Of a stretch of 64,000 nt of DNA, positions 34,398 to 41,885 are shown piece by piece. This DNA comes from CAYILR01 sp964364175. Lineage in GTDB: Bacteria; Bdellovibrionota; UBA1018. Within the stretch, counting starts at the first letter, position 1, and each line of letters begins with the position of its first letter. The position numbers and the translations under genes were made by a program. The stretch is taken from positions 47,384-111,383 of the forward strand of contig CAYILR010000007.1 of assembly GCA_964364175.1 (NCBI GenBank). Reading direction: 5' to 3'. The notes under the pieces are model-generated. The model was not told the DNA's origin. It saw only the letters and a program-made list of their open reading frames with translations, and did not search any database.

Positions 34398-35795
34398 CTA
34401 CTCAAGCACCGTTGGAGACGGAACCACTTTTCCTGGGTTCAATAGGCCCAACGGATCCATCACCTTCTTAATCTCGCGCATCAATCGGATTTCTTCTGGG
34501 CTTCGAGTGTAATAAAGATGGTTCTTCTTGAGCATCCCGACACCGTGCTCTCCCGAGATCGTCCCGCCATGAGTTTTGACTAGTGCATACAGTGCTTCAT
34601 CAAACTCCTTCACGCGGGACTGAAAGATGCTCTCAGACAGCTTCCCAGTGTTCAGCGTGTTGATATGCAGATTCCCATCCCCAATATGCCCAAACGTATA
34701 CGGCGCGAGATCCCGAAACGTTGTCTGGAAAAACTTTTGATACTCACTCAAAAATCCCTCTAACCGAGCCACCGGAACCGACACATCGTTCTTGTGGTAG
34801 GGCGCGATCATTCCCAGGCTCTCAGCGATGCTCTCGCGGATTTTCCAGATGCGCCGGGTTTCCTCGCTCGATTGGGTTTCCAGGCCATCCTCGGCGAATC
34901 CTTGCTCCAAAGCGTTGGCTAGCCATTCATCCAGCGCGGGCGTAGCTTCGGCCTCCACCAAAACGTACCAGGGATGGCGCGCGGGAAATGGATCGGCAAT
35001 CCCCATCTTCTGACAGCTGGCTGCAAAGCAGCCTTGATCAAAAGTCTCGTAAGCCAAAAGATCCAACGGGCTCTCGCGCGTAAATCGGCAAAGTTGAAAA
35101 ACTGAGGCCAGGTCCTTCATTCCGAAAAAGAATGTGCGCGGTGAACGGTGAAGAGAAGCAAGCTTGAGCGTAGCTCCAGTGATCACTCCCAAAATTCCTT
35201 CGCTCCCAATAAAGAGCTGCCGAAGATCGATTCCGGAATTATTTTTCTCCAGAGCTCCGCCTAGATTCAGGACCGTCCCTTGCATCGTCACGACTTCCAA
35301 GCCGAGAACCCAGTTTCGTGTATTGCCATGCCGAATGACGTTCACACCCCCCGCGTTGGTCGAGATATTGCCGCCCACTTGACTAGATCCCTTGGACGCA
35401 AAATCTACGGGCCAGGTCAGTCCGTAGGGCTTGCAATGCTCGTGCACTGCCTCAGTCACTGCGCCAGCCTCGACCACGAGTGTCCGAGAGAGAGTGCAGA
35501 CTTTGCCGATTTTATTCATGCGTGACAGAGAAAGTACAAACTCTCGATTCGCAGCAACGGCACCTCCGGACAGCCCCGTTCGCCCGCCCGAAGGAACCAC
35601 TGAAATTTTGTATTCCGTACACAGCGAGAGGATTTTTGAAACCTCTGCCGTGTTACGAGGAAACAAGATAGCGCTGGGATTGGCAGGAAACTCAAGAGTC
35701 CAGTCCCGACCGTAAAACTCCAGGTCGTTCTTTTCACTGGAGATGAAGTCTGCTGGGAATTCATTTTTAACGCTGGACAGGAATTCAGTGTGCAT
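34398..35795 (-). CDS. FAD-linked oxidase of the D-lactate/D-2-hydroxyglutarate dehydrogenase type
   Basis: A 465-residue flavoprotein of the GlcD/D-2-hydroxyglutarate dehydrogenase family. The FAD (PCMH) domain has AILFPRNTAEVSKILSLC, VVPSGGRTGLSGGAV, GSSQVGGNISTNAGG and QLFIGSEGILGVIT. The C-terminal catalytic domain has FGHIGDGNLHINTLNTG and GTISGEHGVGMLKKNHL, which hold metal and substrate ligands. It oxidises a D-2-hydroxy acid and passes electrons to a quinone, cytochrome or ETF; D-2-hydroxyglutarate and D-lactate are both candidates. There is no iron-sulfur domain, unlike longer fusions. It appears monocistronic, ending 77 bp from the MITE-like element. Confidence 0.88.
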   Translation of the reverse strand: MHTEFLSSVKNEFPADFISSEKNDLEFYGRDWTLEFPANPSAILFPRNTAEVSKILSLCTEYKISVVPSGGRTGLSGGAVAANREFVLSLSRMNKIGKVCTLSRTLVVEAGAVTEAVHEHCKPYGLTWPVDFASKGSSQVGGNISTNAGGVNVIRHGNTRNWVLGLEVVTMQGTVLNLGGALEKNNSGIDLRQLFIGSEGILGVITGATLKLASLHRSPRTFFFGMKDLASVFQLCRFTRESPLDLLAYETFDQGCFAASCQKMGIADPFPARHPWYVLVEAEATPALDEWLANALEQGFAEDGLETQSSEETRRIWKIRESIAESLGMIAPYHKNDVSVPVARLEGFLSEYQKFFQTTFRDLAPYTFGHIGDGNLHINTLNTGKLSESIFQSRVKEFDEALYALVKTHGGTISGEHGVGMLKKNHLYYTRSPEEIRLMREIKKVMDPLGLLNPGKVVPSPTVLE

Positions 35796-35892
35796 AGCAA
35801 AAAGCTATTCCCTCTCCCAGCATTAGTCAAAAAATGTCGCTAAATTCAAATTTTTAGAGCGCGTCAGCCCATTTTGTGATATTAAACCACGC

Positions 35893-36606
35893 ATGAATAA
35901 ATATATATTTCAGATTTTCGCCTCCATTGTCCTGATTTCGTCCGTCTCGTCCTGGGCCAATGAGCAGAGTGTCCGATTGGGTGCCACGCGCTTGGAGTCT
36001 CCCTCTGCCGATGCACGAGAAAACACAGGTCATAATTACAAAAGCTACGTCGTCAAATGTCCCAGTGGTTTTGTGGCTCGCTCGATGGCGTTGGAGTCCG
36101 AAATTGTCACCACGGTTGGCCATCCTGCAATCAATGCGGTGGTTGTTCTTTGTGAAAAACTGGAAATCAATTGGACTAACTCCCCTGAACAAACTCAAAT
36201 TTCTGGAGGAATTCGTAGAAAAGATGGCGATGTTGCTTTTTGGCCAAGCACAGAATGCTCCCCCAACTACAGTGACGATGTGAATGTTCCTCATGGTAAT
36301 TACATGACCGGAATTTACGCATTCTTTGATCATTATCTAAAAAACATGACCCTGCGTTGTGGATTCACCCGCTACAGCTGGGATTGGAATCAATCCCATT
36401 TTTGGACAGAATCCAGCTATCATAATATGGCTATGGGCCCGATTAAAATACAAAACAATGATAGCCGCCTCAAACTCGAATGCGACAGCAACGAACTCAT
36501 GGTTGGAGTCTACGCACGATTTCGAATCAGCTCCGGCGGCAAACAGACCTGGCTCACACAGATTGCTCCGTATTGCGCAGAAGTGCTTCCTACACTGACC
36601 CGGTAG
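35893..36606 (+). CDS. Exported protein of unknown function with several cysteines
   Basis: A 237-residue protein with a signal peptide (residues 1 to about 22, FASIVLISSVSSWA). The mature part contains paired cysteines (VVKCPSGF, VLCEKLE, TECSPNYS, TLRCGFTR, LECDSNELMVG, PYCAEVLP), suggesting disulfides in a secreted or periplasmic domain. Two similar segments, CPSGFVARSMALESE near residue 56 and CDSNELMVGVYARF near 196, resemble the repeated unit of secreted proteins with beta-trefoil or lectin-like folds, but I cannot name a family. It stands alone. A palindrome of 120 bp starts 27 bases after its stop. Confidence 0.6.
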   Translation: MNKYIFQIFASIVLISSVSSWANEQSVRLGATRLESPSADARENTGHNYKSYVVKCPSGFVARSMALESEIVTTVGHPAINAVVVLCEKLEINWTNSPEQTQISGGIRRKDGDVAFWPSTECSPNYSDDVNVPHGNYMTGIYAFFDHYLKNMTLRCGFTRYSWDWNQSHFWTESSYHNMAMGPIKIQNNDSRLKLECDSNELMVGVYARFRISSGGKQTWLTQIAPYCAEVLPTLTR

Positions 36607-36633
36607 TCAGAATCCACGCTACGATTGATGTGG

Positions 36634-36753
36634 CATTCAGTATCGAGGGATTTTTCGTCCAATAGTCGATTCGAGCGGTCGCACGATGCGACAAAAGCGA
36701 GGAACACGAAGTTCAGATCGACTATTGGACGAAAAATCTCTCGATACTGAATG
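36634..36753. repeat. 120-bp palindrome with 36-base arms between convergent genes
   Basis: The left arm starts CATTCAGTATCGAGGGATTT and the right arm is its complement, with one mismatch over 36 bases. The central 48 bases carry a minor repeat (GCGGTCGC/GCGAC). It ends 6 bases before the stop of the minus-strand gene. It may act as a bidirectional terminator, or be another MITE-like element. Confidence 0.82.
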
Positions 36754-36759
36754 TATCTA

Positions 36760-37458
36760 TTATTCCAATTCCTTGTGAATGATGATCAACTCCGCGCAGT
36801 TCAAGTAGCGGCGCAAGGATTGGTAGTTCTGGTTCCCCGACAAATAGAACAACAATAAAAAAAAGGCCAACCCGACAAACTGGCTGATCTCAGACGAGGT
36901 GCTCTCTACCCATCCCACCGAAGGAATTGGCATGATGGGATCGTGGATCGAATCGATCCCATGAATGATCATGAAAAATACGGCGCCGGCCAGCGCTGTC
37001 ACGAAACGATTGCGTTGCTGAATCCCATCGAGATCCATTTTGAAATTATGCGAGATCCAGCGCCACTCCTCGAGATCGGCCACCACGATTTTCGTGATGT
37101 CCTCGCAAACCGCGTCCCTCCAATATCCCTCTTTCTGCGCATCCTGAAGTGAGCTGGCAATTGCTCCCTTTTTGAAACTGGCAAGCAACCCGGAAAACAC
37201 CTGCGATCCCAAAAAATGAATCGAATATGCAATAGGAAATATGAGGATCACCCAATCCAGGTAACTCCGAAAGCTCCGAGGAAAAACCCTAAACTGAATC
37301 AAAATCATGACTACAAAAGCAGTCACGGCCGGAAAAGCGAAGCACCACAGGAACACATTCCATATCCTTTGTTGAATCTGAACTCGTTCCTTGCGCGAAG
37401 CCACCGAGACATACTCCAAGAAGGCGCGGTAAATCTCTGCCTTGCGCCTGGATTTCAT
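36760..37458 (-). CDS. Integral membrane protein, four predicted helices, unknown function
   Basis: A 232-residue membrane protein. Hydrophobic segments are at about 32-55 (FLWCFAFPAVTAFVVMILIQF), 66-90 (WVILIFPIAYSIHFLG), 151-170 (FVTALAGAVFFMIIHGI) and 190-208 (FVGLAFFLLLFYLSG). Between the second and third lies a charged cytosolic loop of about 60 residues (SSLQDAQKEGYWRDAVCEDI). I recognise no family. It is the last gene of a five-gene minus-strand operon; its ATG overlaps the stop of the YmdB-like phosphoesterase (ATGA). The coupling suggests a functional link with that protein or simply shared expression. Confidence 0.6.
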   Translation of the reverse strand: MKSRRKAEIYRAFLEYVSVASRKERVQIQQRIWNVFLWCFAFPAVTAFVVMILIQFRVFPRSFRSYLDWVILIFPIAYSIHFLGSQVFSGLLASFKKGAIASSLQDAQKEGYWRDAVCEDITKIVVADLEEWRWISHNFKMDLDGIQQRNRFVTALAGAVFFMIIHGIDSIHDPIMPIPSVGWVESTSSEISQFVGLAFFLLLFYLSGNQNYQSLRRYLNCAELIIIHKELE

Positions 37459-38264
37459 TCAGCCACTTCCTTGCGCAATCTCAAGATCGATCGCGCCAAT
37501 CCTGTTTTATCATCCAAATCCACAATCACGCATCCATAGCCGCCGGGGCCTTCTGCTGGCTCGTATTTCAATTTTCGCTTGGTCAGGAATTTTTCGATCG
37601 AGAGCTCTTTTTTGACTCCGATCACCGAATCAAAACACCCGCACATCCCCACATCGGTGATCGCGGCGGTTCCGCCTCTCAGGATCCGCTCGTCTGCGGT
37701 CTGAACGTGAGCATGGCTGCCCACCACTGCCCCTACCCGCCCATCCATATAGTGAGCAAACGCCTGTTTTTCTGACGTAGCTTCACCGTGAAAATCGATC
37801 AAGATGCACTTCGCCCCTTGTTTTTTCAGCTCTATCAGATCCTGATCAGCCGCCTGAAACGGGCAATCAATCGAATCCATAAAGACTCGCCCCATGACTT
37901 GAATCACTCCCAAAGGTGGGGCATTTTCGTTTTTACGACTGTATACAACCGTCGCACTCTTCCCAGGCGTAGGGTACTTGGGGTGATTGGGATAGTTCGC
38001 CGGTCGAATAATCCAGGAATGCTGCTCCATGAATGGAATAATTTGACGTTGATCCCAAACATGATTCCCCGTGGTGATCACATCCACTCCAGACATGTAA
38101 AATTCGGTAGCCATCTCGGGCAAAATACCGTTGCCGTGAGTGGCGTTCTCCCCATTCAGAACCACATAATCAATTTGATACTCGGGAATGAGTTCTCGCA
38201 TGGCCGATTCAACCGCTCGACGCCCTGGTTTTGAATACACATCTCCGAAATATAAAATTTTCAT
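37455..38264 (-). CDS. YmdB-like metallophosphoesterase (TIGR00282 family)
   Basis: A 269-residue calcineurin-like phosphoesterase matching YmdB. It starts MKILYFGDVYSKPGRRAV, with VVLNGENATHGNGI, TTGNHVWDQRQIIPFM, IRPANYPN, ILIDFHGEATSEKQAFAHYM, GRVGAVVGSHAHVQTADERIL and TDVGMCG; these supply the two-metal site. YmdB of Bacillus hydrolyses 2',3'-cyclic nucleotides and affects RNA turnover and biofilm decisions. The length is typical. Its ATG overlaps the stop of the cyclo-ligase gene and its stop overlaps the next gene, both as ATGA. Confidence 0.9.
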   Translation of the reverse strand: MKILYFGDVYSKPGRRAVESAMRELIPEYQIDYVVLNGENATHGNGILPEMATEFYMSGVDVITTGNHVWDQRQIIPFMEQHSWIIRPANYPNHPKYPTPGKSATVVYSRKNENAPPLGVIQVMGRVFMDSIDCPFQAADQDLIELKKQGAKCILIDFHGEATSEKQAFAHYMDGRVGAVVGSHAHVQTADERILRGGTAAITDVGMCGCFDSVIGVKKELSIEKFLTKRKLKYEPAEGPGGYGCVIVDLDDKTGLARSILRLRKEVAE

Positions 38265-38800
38265 GACCGAACCTGTCCCCGTCTACACCGCAAGACACGA
38301 CTTTCGGTGACAATCCAATCCATGAGCTGATCCCATTTGTTTTGCTTCAGTTCTGATTTGATTTGCGCATCCCAAGCGATGCCAACACGAGTTGCTTGAG
38401 AGGATCGACTTAAGTAGCGATCATAAAATCCCACGCCTCGCCCTTTTCTCTCACCCTTTTCACCAAACTCGACTCCGGGGACGCAAACGATCTGAAGCGA
38501 GTCGTCCGTCCAGGCTGTAACGTGCGGCGCTGGTTCTTGAATTCCAAACGCTCCTTTTGTCCATGACTCTGCGTCACCCGATCGGGCAGGAGCAAACTCC
38601 ATCTCGCAGGATTCACGGTCAGTGATTCGAGGAAACGCCACCTTCGCACCTTGATCGAGCAGAAACCTCTCAAAGGCCGACAAGTCGGGCTCCTTTTGTA
38701 TCGATTTGAATAGACCCACCCGTGTCGATTGGGTCCAGAACCCTAATCTTTTTAAATTTTGAACTAATGCGATGAGATTTACGTCCTCAGACGAGGTCAA
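38261..38800 (-). CDS. 5-formyltetrahydrofolate cyclo-ligase family protein
   Basis: A 179-residue protein of the 5-formyltetrahydrofolate cyclo-ligase family, recognised by VCVPGVEFGEKGERKGRGVG followed by FYDRYLSRS near residues 105-133 and AWDAQIKSEL. The enzyme converts 5-formyl-THF to 5,10-methenyl-THF using ATP. The N-terminal substrate region (FWTQSTRVGLFKSIQKEPDL) is shorter and less conserved than in typical members, which usually begin with an RxxxxxxR motif. Activity is therefore probable, not certain. It overlaps the preceding small gene by 14 bp and the next one by ATGA. Confidence 0.8.
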   Translation of the reverse strand: MTSSEDVNLIALVQNLKRLGFWTQSTRVGLFKSIQKEPDLSAFERFLLDQGAKVAFPRITDRESCEMEFAPARSGDAESWTKGAFGIQEPAPHVTAWTDDSLQIVCVPGVEFGEKGERKGRGVGFYDRYLSRSSQATRVGIAWDAQIKSELKQNKWDQLMDWIVTESRVLRCRRGQVRS

Positions 38801-39005
38801 GCTCCACCTTTAGCGCATGAGCGAGTTTTTTGTCCCTCACTCCAATTCTGCGCAGCAATGAGTCGCGAAATTCGGGTTCTGCATGCTGGAGCAATGCCAC
38901 GACTTGCGCAAATCCGTTGACCGGGATTAGCTCTTCTTCTTTCGGCGCTGGAGCTGGAGCTTGTGGTTTTGCCTGTGAAATAGGACGACGATTCATTTCG
39001 TTCAT
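38787..39005 (-). CDS. Small protein with a proline/alanine-rich N-terminus, unknown function
   Basis: A 72-residue protein. Residues 1-28 are Pro/Ala/Lys-rich and probably disordered (QAKPQAPAPAPKEEELIP). Residues 30-72 are predicted helical (FAQVVALLQHAEPEFRDSLL, then RRIGVRDKKLAHALKVEL) and resemble a short FliG-like or scaffold helix pair, though too short to name. Its ATG overlaps the stop of the coiled-coil gene upstream (ATGA) and its end overlaps the cyclo-ligase gene. Conserved position between a coiled-coil protein and metabolic genes would be worth comparing in relatives. Confidence 0.5.
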   Translation of the reverse strand: MNEMNRRPISQAKPQAPAPAPKEEELIPVNGFAQVVALLQHAEPEFRDSLLRRIGVRDKKLAHALKVELDLV

Positions 39006-39463
39006 GATGCGGATACCTCTCTTTCCTTATCCTTCTCTTTTCGGAGAATTTTTTTCTCTTTTTCATGGAGATTATGCGAAATCATTTGGAGTTCTTTACG
39101 AGTTCTTTCGATCTGCGCTTCCGATGTTTTTTTGTACTCGTCGAGTTTCTGTTGATTGATGTTTTTCATTTTCTCGACCTCTAAATCGCCCTGTTTTTTT
39201 TCAGCGCGAACTTTGTCTTCGGCCTCGTCACGAGTCTTGTGCAGACGCTCTTCCAGTTGCTCGGCCTCTTTTGAAATATTGACCTCGTAGGCTTTTTTCA
39301 AATCATCGATCTGCTGCACATTTCTTTCCTGCAATTTATTGATTTCCTGCTCGTGTTGCTCACCCATATTGTGCAATTCAACTTCGTGTTTTTTCTGGAT
39401 TTGGGCGCGATAATTCTTCAGCTTCAGTTCTTCAGTGGTTGAAGCCTTGATTTCCGACGACAT
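39002..39463 (-). CDS. Highly charged coiled-coil protein, unknown function
   Basis: A 153-residue protein that is almost wholly Glu/Lys/Gln/Arg-rich heptad sequence from about residue 12 to 145 (QKKHEVELHNMGEQHEQEIN, EAEQLEERLHKTRDEAEDKV). A single long coiled coil is expected. No signal peptide or membrane segment is present. It is the first gene of a five-gene minus-strand operon whose genes all overlap by 4 to 14 bp. Upstream GGAGGA stands about 10 bases before the ATG. Long cytosolic coiled coils in this group of bacteria may be structural, but function is unknown. Confidence 0.62.
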   Translation of the reverse strand: MSSEIKASTTEELKLKNYRAQIQKKHEVELHNMGEQHEQEINKLQERNVQQIDDLKKAYEVNISKEAEQLEERLHKTRDEAEDKVRAEKKQGDLEVEKMKNINQQKLDEYKKTSEAQIERTRKELQMISHNLHEKEKKILRKEKDKEREVSAS

Positions 39464-39538
39464 TGCGCACGATCCTCCTTTTTCAATTATGGAGGAATAA
39501 TAAATAAGCGGTAAGAGGTAAAAATTTCCTAGATTCTT

Positions 39539-40456
39539 TTAAAGAACGCCGAATCTCAGGCCTCGCGTGCTCACCCTGCAAGTCACAAAACCCATGAGCT
39601 CCATCGTGCGCCATAAAATCAACGCTCCCGCCAACATCACGTCAGCGCGCTTGGGCTCCATTCCAGGCATTTGCGCCCGTTCTGCCTTGGAACGCCATTT
39701 CAGCTCTTCGACTAGGCGATGACAGTCCCCTCGAGTCAGGATCGCGGAATCGATCCGATCTCGATCAAACTCACGCAAGTCCAACTGCAGCGAAGCCAGC
39801 GTAGTCGCAGTGCCAGCCACTGCCACCAGTTGCAAATGCTCCCCCACTTGAGGTTTCCATTCTTTTTGCCATCCCTCGATCTGCTGATCAATTGCCTCCT
39901 GACAGGACCAAAACTCGGGGTCAGTCACAGGATCGGATTTCAAATAGCGCTCCGTGAACCTCACCGAGCCCATGTCCAGGCTTTTTCCGAAAAGAGATCC
40001 TGCCCTGGAAAGCGCCGTCAACTCTGTGCTTCCGCCCCCGATGTCAATCACTGCACATTGGCTCGGATCCATCCCAGGTAAAAGCCCCCCGCTGAAAGTA
40101 GCCTCGGCCTCTTGCTGGCCTGTCAACTTTTTGAAGCGAAACCCGGTTTCTTTTTCTACTTGCTGAAAAAATTCCTGCGCATTCGACGAGTCGCGTGCTT
40201 GGCTCGTGGCCACAGCGGTTGTTTGGGCTGGGCTGAGTCCATTTTCCTGAACAATCTGAGAGTATTTTTTTAAAACGATCAATGCACGCTCCATTGCTTC
40301 TGGCAAAAAGTGGCGATTTTTATCCACACCCTCTCCCAATCGAACAATATGGGAATGATCAGAAATGATTTTTTCAACCCGGCCGGTGTCAGGGTTGCAT
40401 TTTGCGATCAACAACAGACAAGTATTGGTCCCAAGGTCAATTGACGATCTGAGCAT
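39539..40456 (-). CDS. Ppx/GppA phosphatase family protein
   Basis: A 305-residue member of the exopolyphosphatase/guanosine pentaphosphatase family, ASKHA fold. The start MLRSSIDLGTNTCLLLIAKC is the phosphate-1 motif. QTTAVATSQARDSSN and the acidic GQQEAEATFSGGL follow, and CAVIDIGGGSTELTAL is the phosphate-2 motif. VAVAGTATTLASLQLDLREF and RADVMLAGALILWRTMELMG complete the core. It has only the two-domain catalytic part, about 300 residues, as in short Ppx/GppA proteins. It degrades polyphosphate or pppGpp. The start overlaps the end of the amidase gene by 20 bp. Confidence 0.9.
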   Translation of the reverse strand: MLRSSIDLGTNTCLLLIAKCNPDTGRVEKIISDHSHIVRLGEGVDKNRHFLPEAMERALIVLKKYSQIVQENGLSPAQTTAVATSQARDSSNAQEFFQQVEKETGFRFKKLTGQQEAEATFSGGLLPGMDPSQCAVIDIGGGSTELTALSRAGSLFGKSLDMGSVRFTERYLKSDPVTDPEFWSCQEAIDQQIEGWQKEWKPQVGEHLQLVAVAGTATTLASLQLDLREFDRDRIDSAILTRGDCHRLVEELKWRSKAERAQMPGMEPKRADVMLAGALILWRTMELMGFVTCRVSTRGLRFGVL

Positions 40457-41789
40457 ATTGAAGAATACCTTTTTCGATGGAGTCTACGATCTGCAAAAGA
40501 CGGTCTGAATAAGGATAGCTCTGTCCACCAATTGAAAACGGGTGTTTCTCTTGAGAGAGAGCCTCGAATTCTGCAGGGTCATCGTAGAAAAGACACTCCA
40601 GAAAACTCTGAACACCTCTGATTTGCCGAGTGAGCGCCAAATTCCTGCTATAAACCCCAGGCTCAACGAATGTTGCGTTGGAACCGTGATGCATCTGCGG
40701 CTGAACTCCCATGTTTTTCGCAATACTTTGCACAATAGAACGGCTCAAAAGAACTGATCTATCCCAATTTCTTTGATTCAAAAAATGCCAAGCAAAACTC
40801 GATCTCTGTTCAAGAGTAGCAAATTCCTCTTTGTAAAAAGCCCCAGGTACATATGCTTTTGTTTCCTTCCCAAAGCCATTTCCAGCATCCAAATGAATGA
40901 CCAAGGAGAGATCTGGATCAAATTCAGCAATTTGATCCGCGCGAGCGCTCAAATCTTCTTTCCGGATAAAATAATGTCCCCTCATGAGTTCTGAAAAAAT
41001 CTTCTTCACCTCACGGCTGTTCTCAAAAGCACGATAGAGTTTTTGAGAGGGAGGTGCCGATTGGAGCAAATCCAAAAACCAATCGGTCAAAGCATTTTCA
41101 CTCAACTCAACCAGTCCAAATTGCCTGAGATCGAGTTTTTCGTAGGGAACCGAAGTCACAGGCTCCAACAACCGTCGTGTCAAAAAGACCTGAGCACCCC
41201 GTTTCAGCAACCGCTCTTCGAGAAGCAGAGCAATTTGCAAAGCCATCACTCCCTCGCTCAAAACCTTTCCGTTTTTACCTCGAACATATTTCCCAGTCCT
41301 TTTGTCCCATAAAGCCCCCCCCATATGACCCGGGTCCAACGCAATCTTTAAGCCTGCGAGGGAAGAGGGGACTCGGTTTTCAGAAACTGACAAAGTTGGA
41401 ATCGGAACTGAAAAATCGAGTTGGGTTTTAGAATCGCGGTCTTTAAAAACAGCCAGTTCGCCTGGAATAGACGAAGGCAGGTTTGCAAAATGGCGCCATT
41501 CATCTGACAGCTGCAAAAAAGGCAGTCGCTCGACGGAAGTCTGTGGTTTTTCAATCGAACTGAAAAAATCAGCGGGCAAAGTGCCCAGGTCAGGTACCTT
41601 GAAATACTCCAGAACTGCCTGCGTTCTTGCAAAAGTCTCCTGTGGAGTCAGATTGTTTTTTTTAAAATCTCGCATTCGAGCGTTAAGAAACTCTCGGTTC
41701 AGCTCGTGGAAAAAAGGCTCATCCTCGCTTGCGTAGGCCTGGAAATTAACGATAAAAATAGCAATCAACACACCCATGATTCTGTTCAT
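40437..41789 (-). CDS. Exported N-acetylmuramoyl-L-alanine amidase (Amidase_3), divergent
   Basis: A 450-residue exported protein. The signal peptide is residues 1 to about 21 (IMGVLIAIFIVNFQAYA). A helical region of about 130 residues precedes an Amidase_3 domain with KIALDPGHMGGALWD (zinc His), SEGVMALQIALLLEERL (zinc Glu), GAQVFLTR and DLSLVIHLDAGNG (zinc His). The catalytic Glu is probably in FVEPGVYSRNLAL. It would cleave the amide bond between N-acetylmuramic acid and the stem peptide. The domain carries a large insert between the Glu and second His segments, making it longer than usual. The frame extends to 41828; the ATG at 41789 gives the signal peptide. It is divergent from the PBP4-type gene. 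Confidence 0.82.
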   Translation of the reverse strand: MNRIMGVLIAIFIVNFQAYASEDEPFFHELNREFLNARMRDFKKNNLTPQETFARTQAVLEYFKVPDLGTLPADFFSSIEKPQTSVERLPFLQLSDEWRHFANLPSSIPGELAVFKDRDSKTQLDFSVPIPTLSVSENRVPSSLAGLKIALDPGHMGGALWDKRTGKYVRGKNGKVLSEGVMALQIALLLEERLLKRGAQVFLTRRLLEPVTSVPYEKLDLRQFGLVELSENALTDWFLDLLQSAPPSQKLYRAFENSREVKKIFSELMRGHYFIRKEDLSARADQIAEFDPDLSLVIHLDAGNGFGKETKAYVPGAFYKEEFATLEQRSSFAWHFLNQRNWDRSVLLSRSIVQSIAKNMGVQPQMHHGSNATFVEPGVYSRNLALTRQIRGVQSFLECLFYDDPAEFEALSQEKHPFSIGGQSYPYSDRLLQIVDSIEKGILQYAQIVN

Positions 41790-41885
41790 TTCGGACTTAA
41801 GTGAATCAAAGAAAAGAAGGGCTGCCAAGTAGATTTAACGGGGGTGCGGCTTGAGCTTTTTTTAAACTTAAGTCATTCTTTTCCT

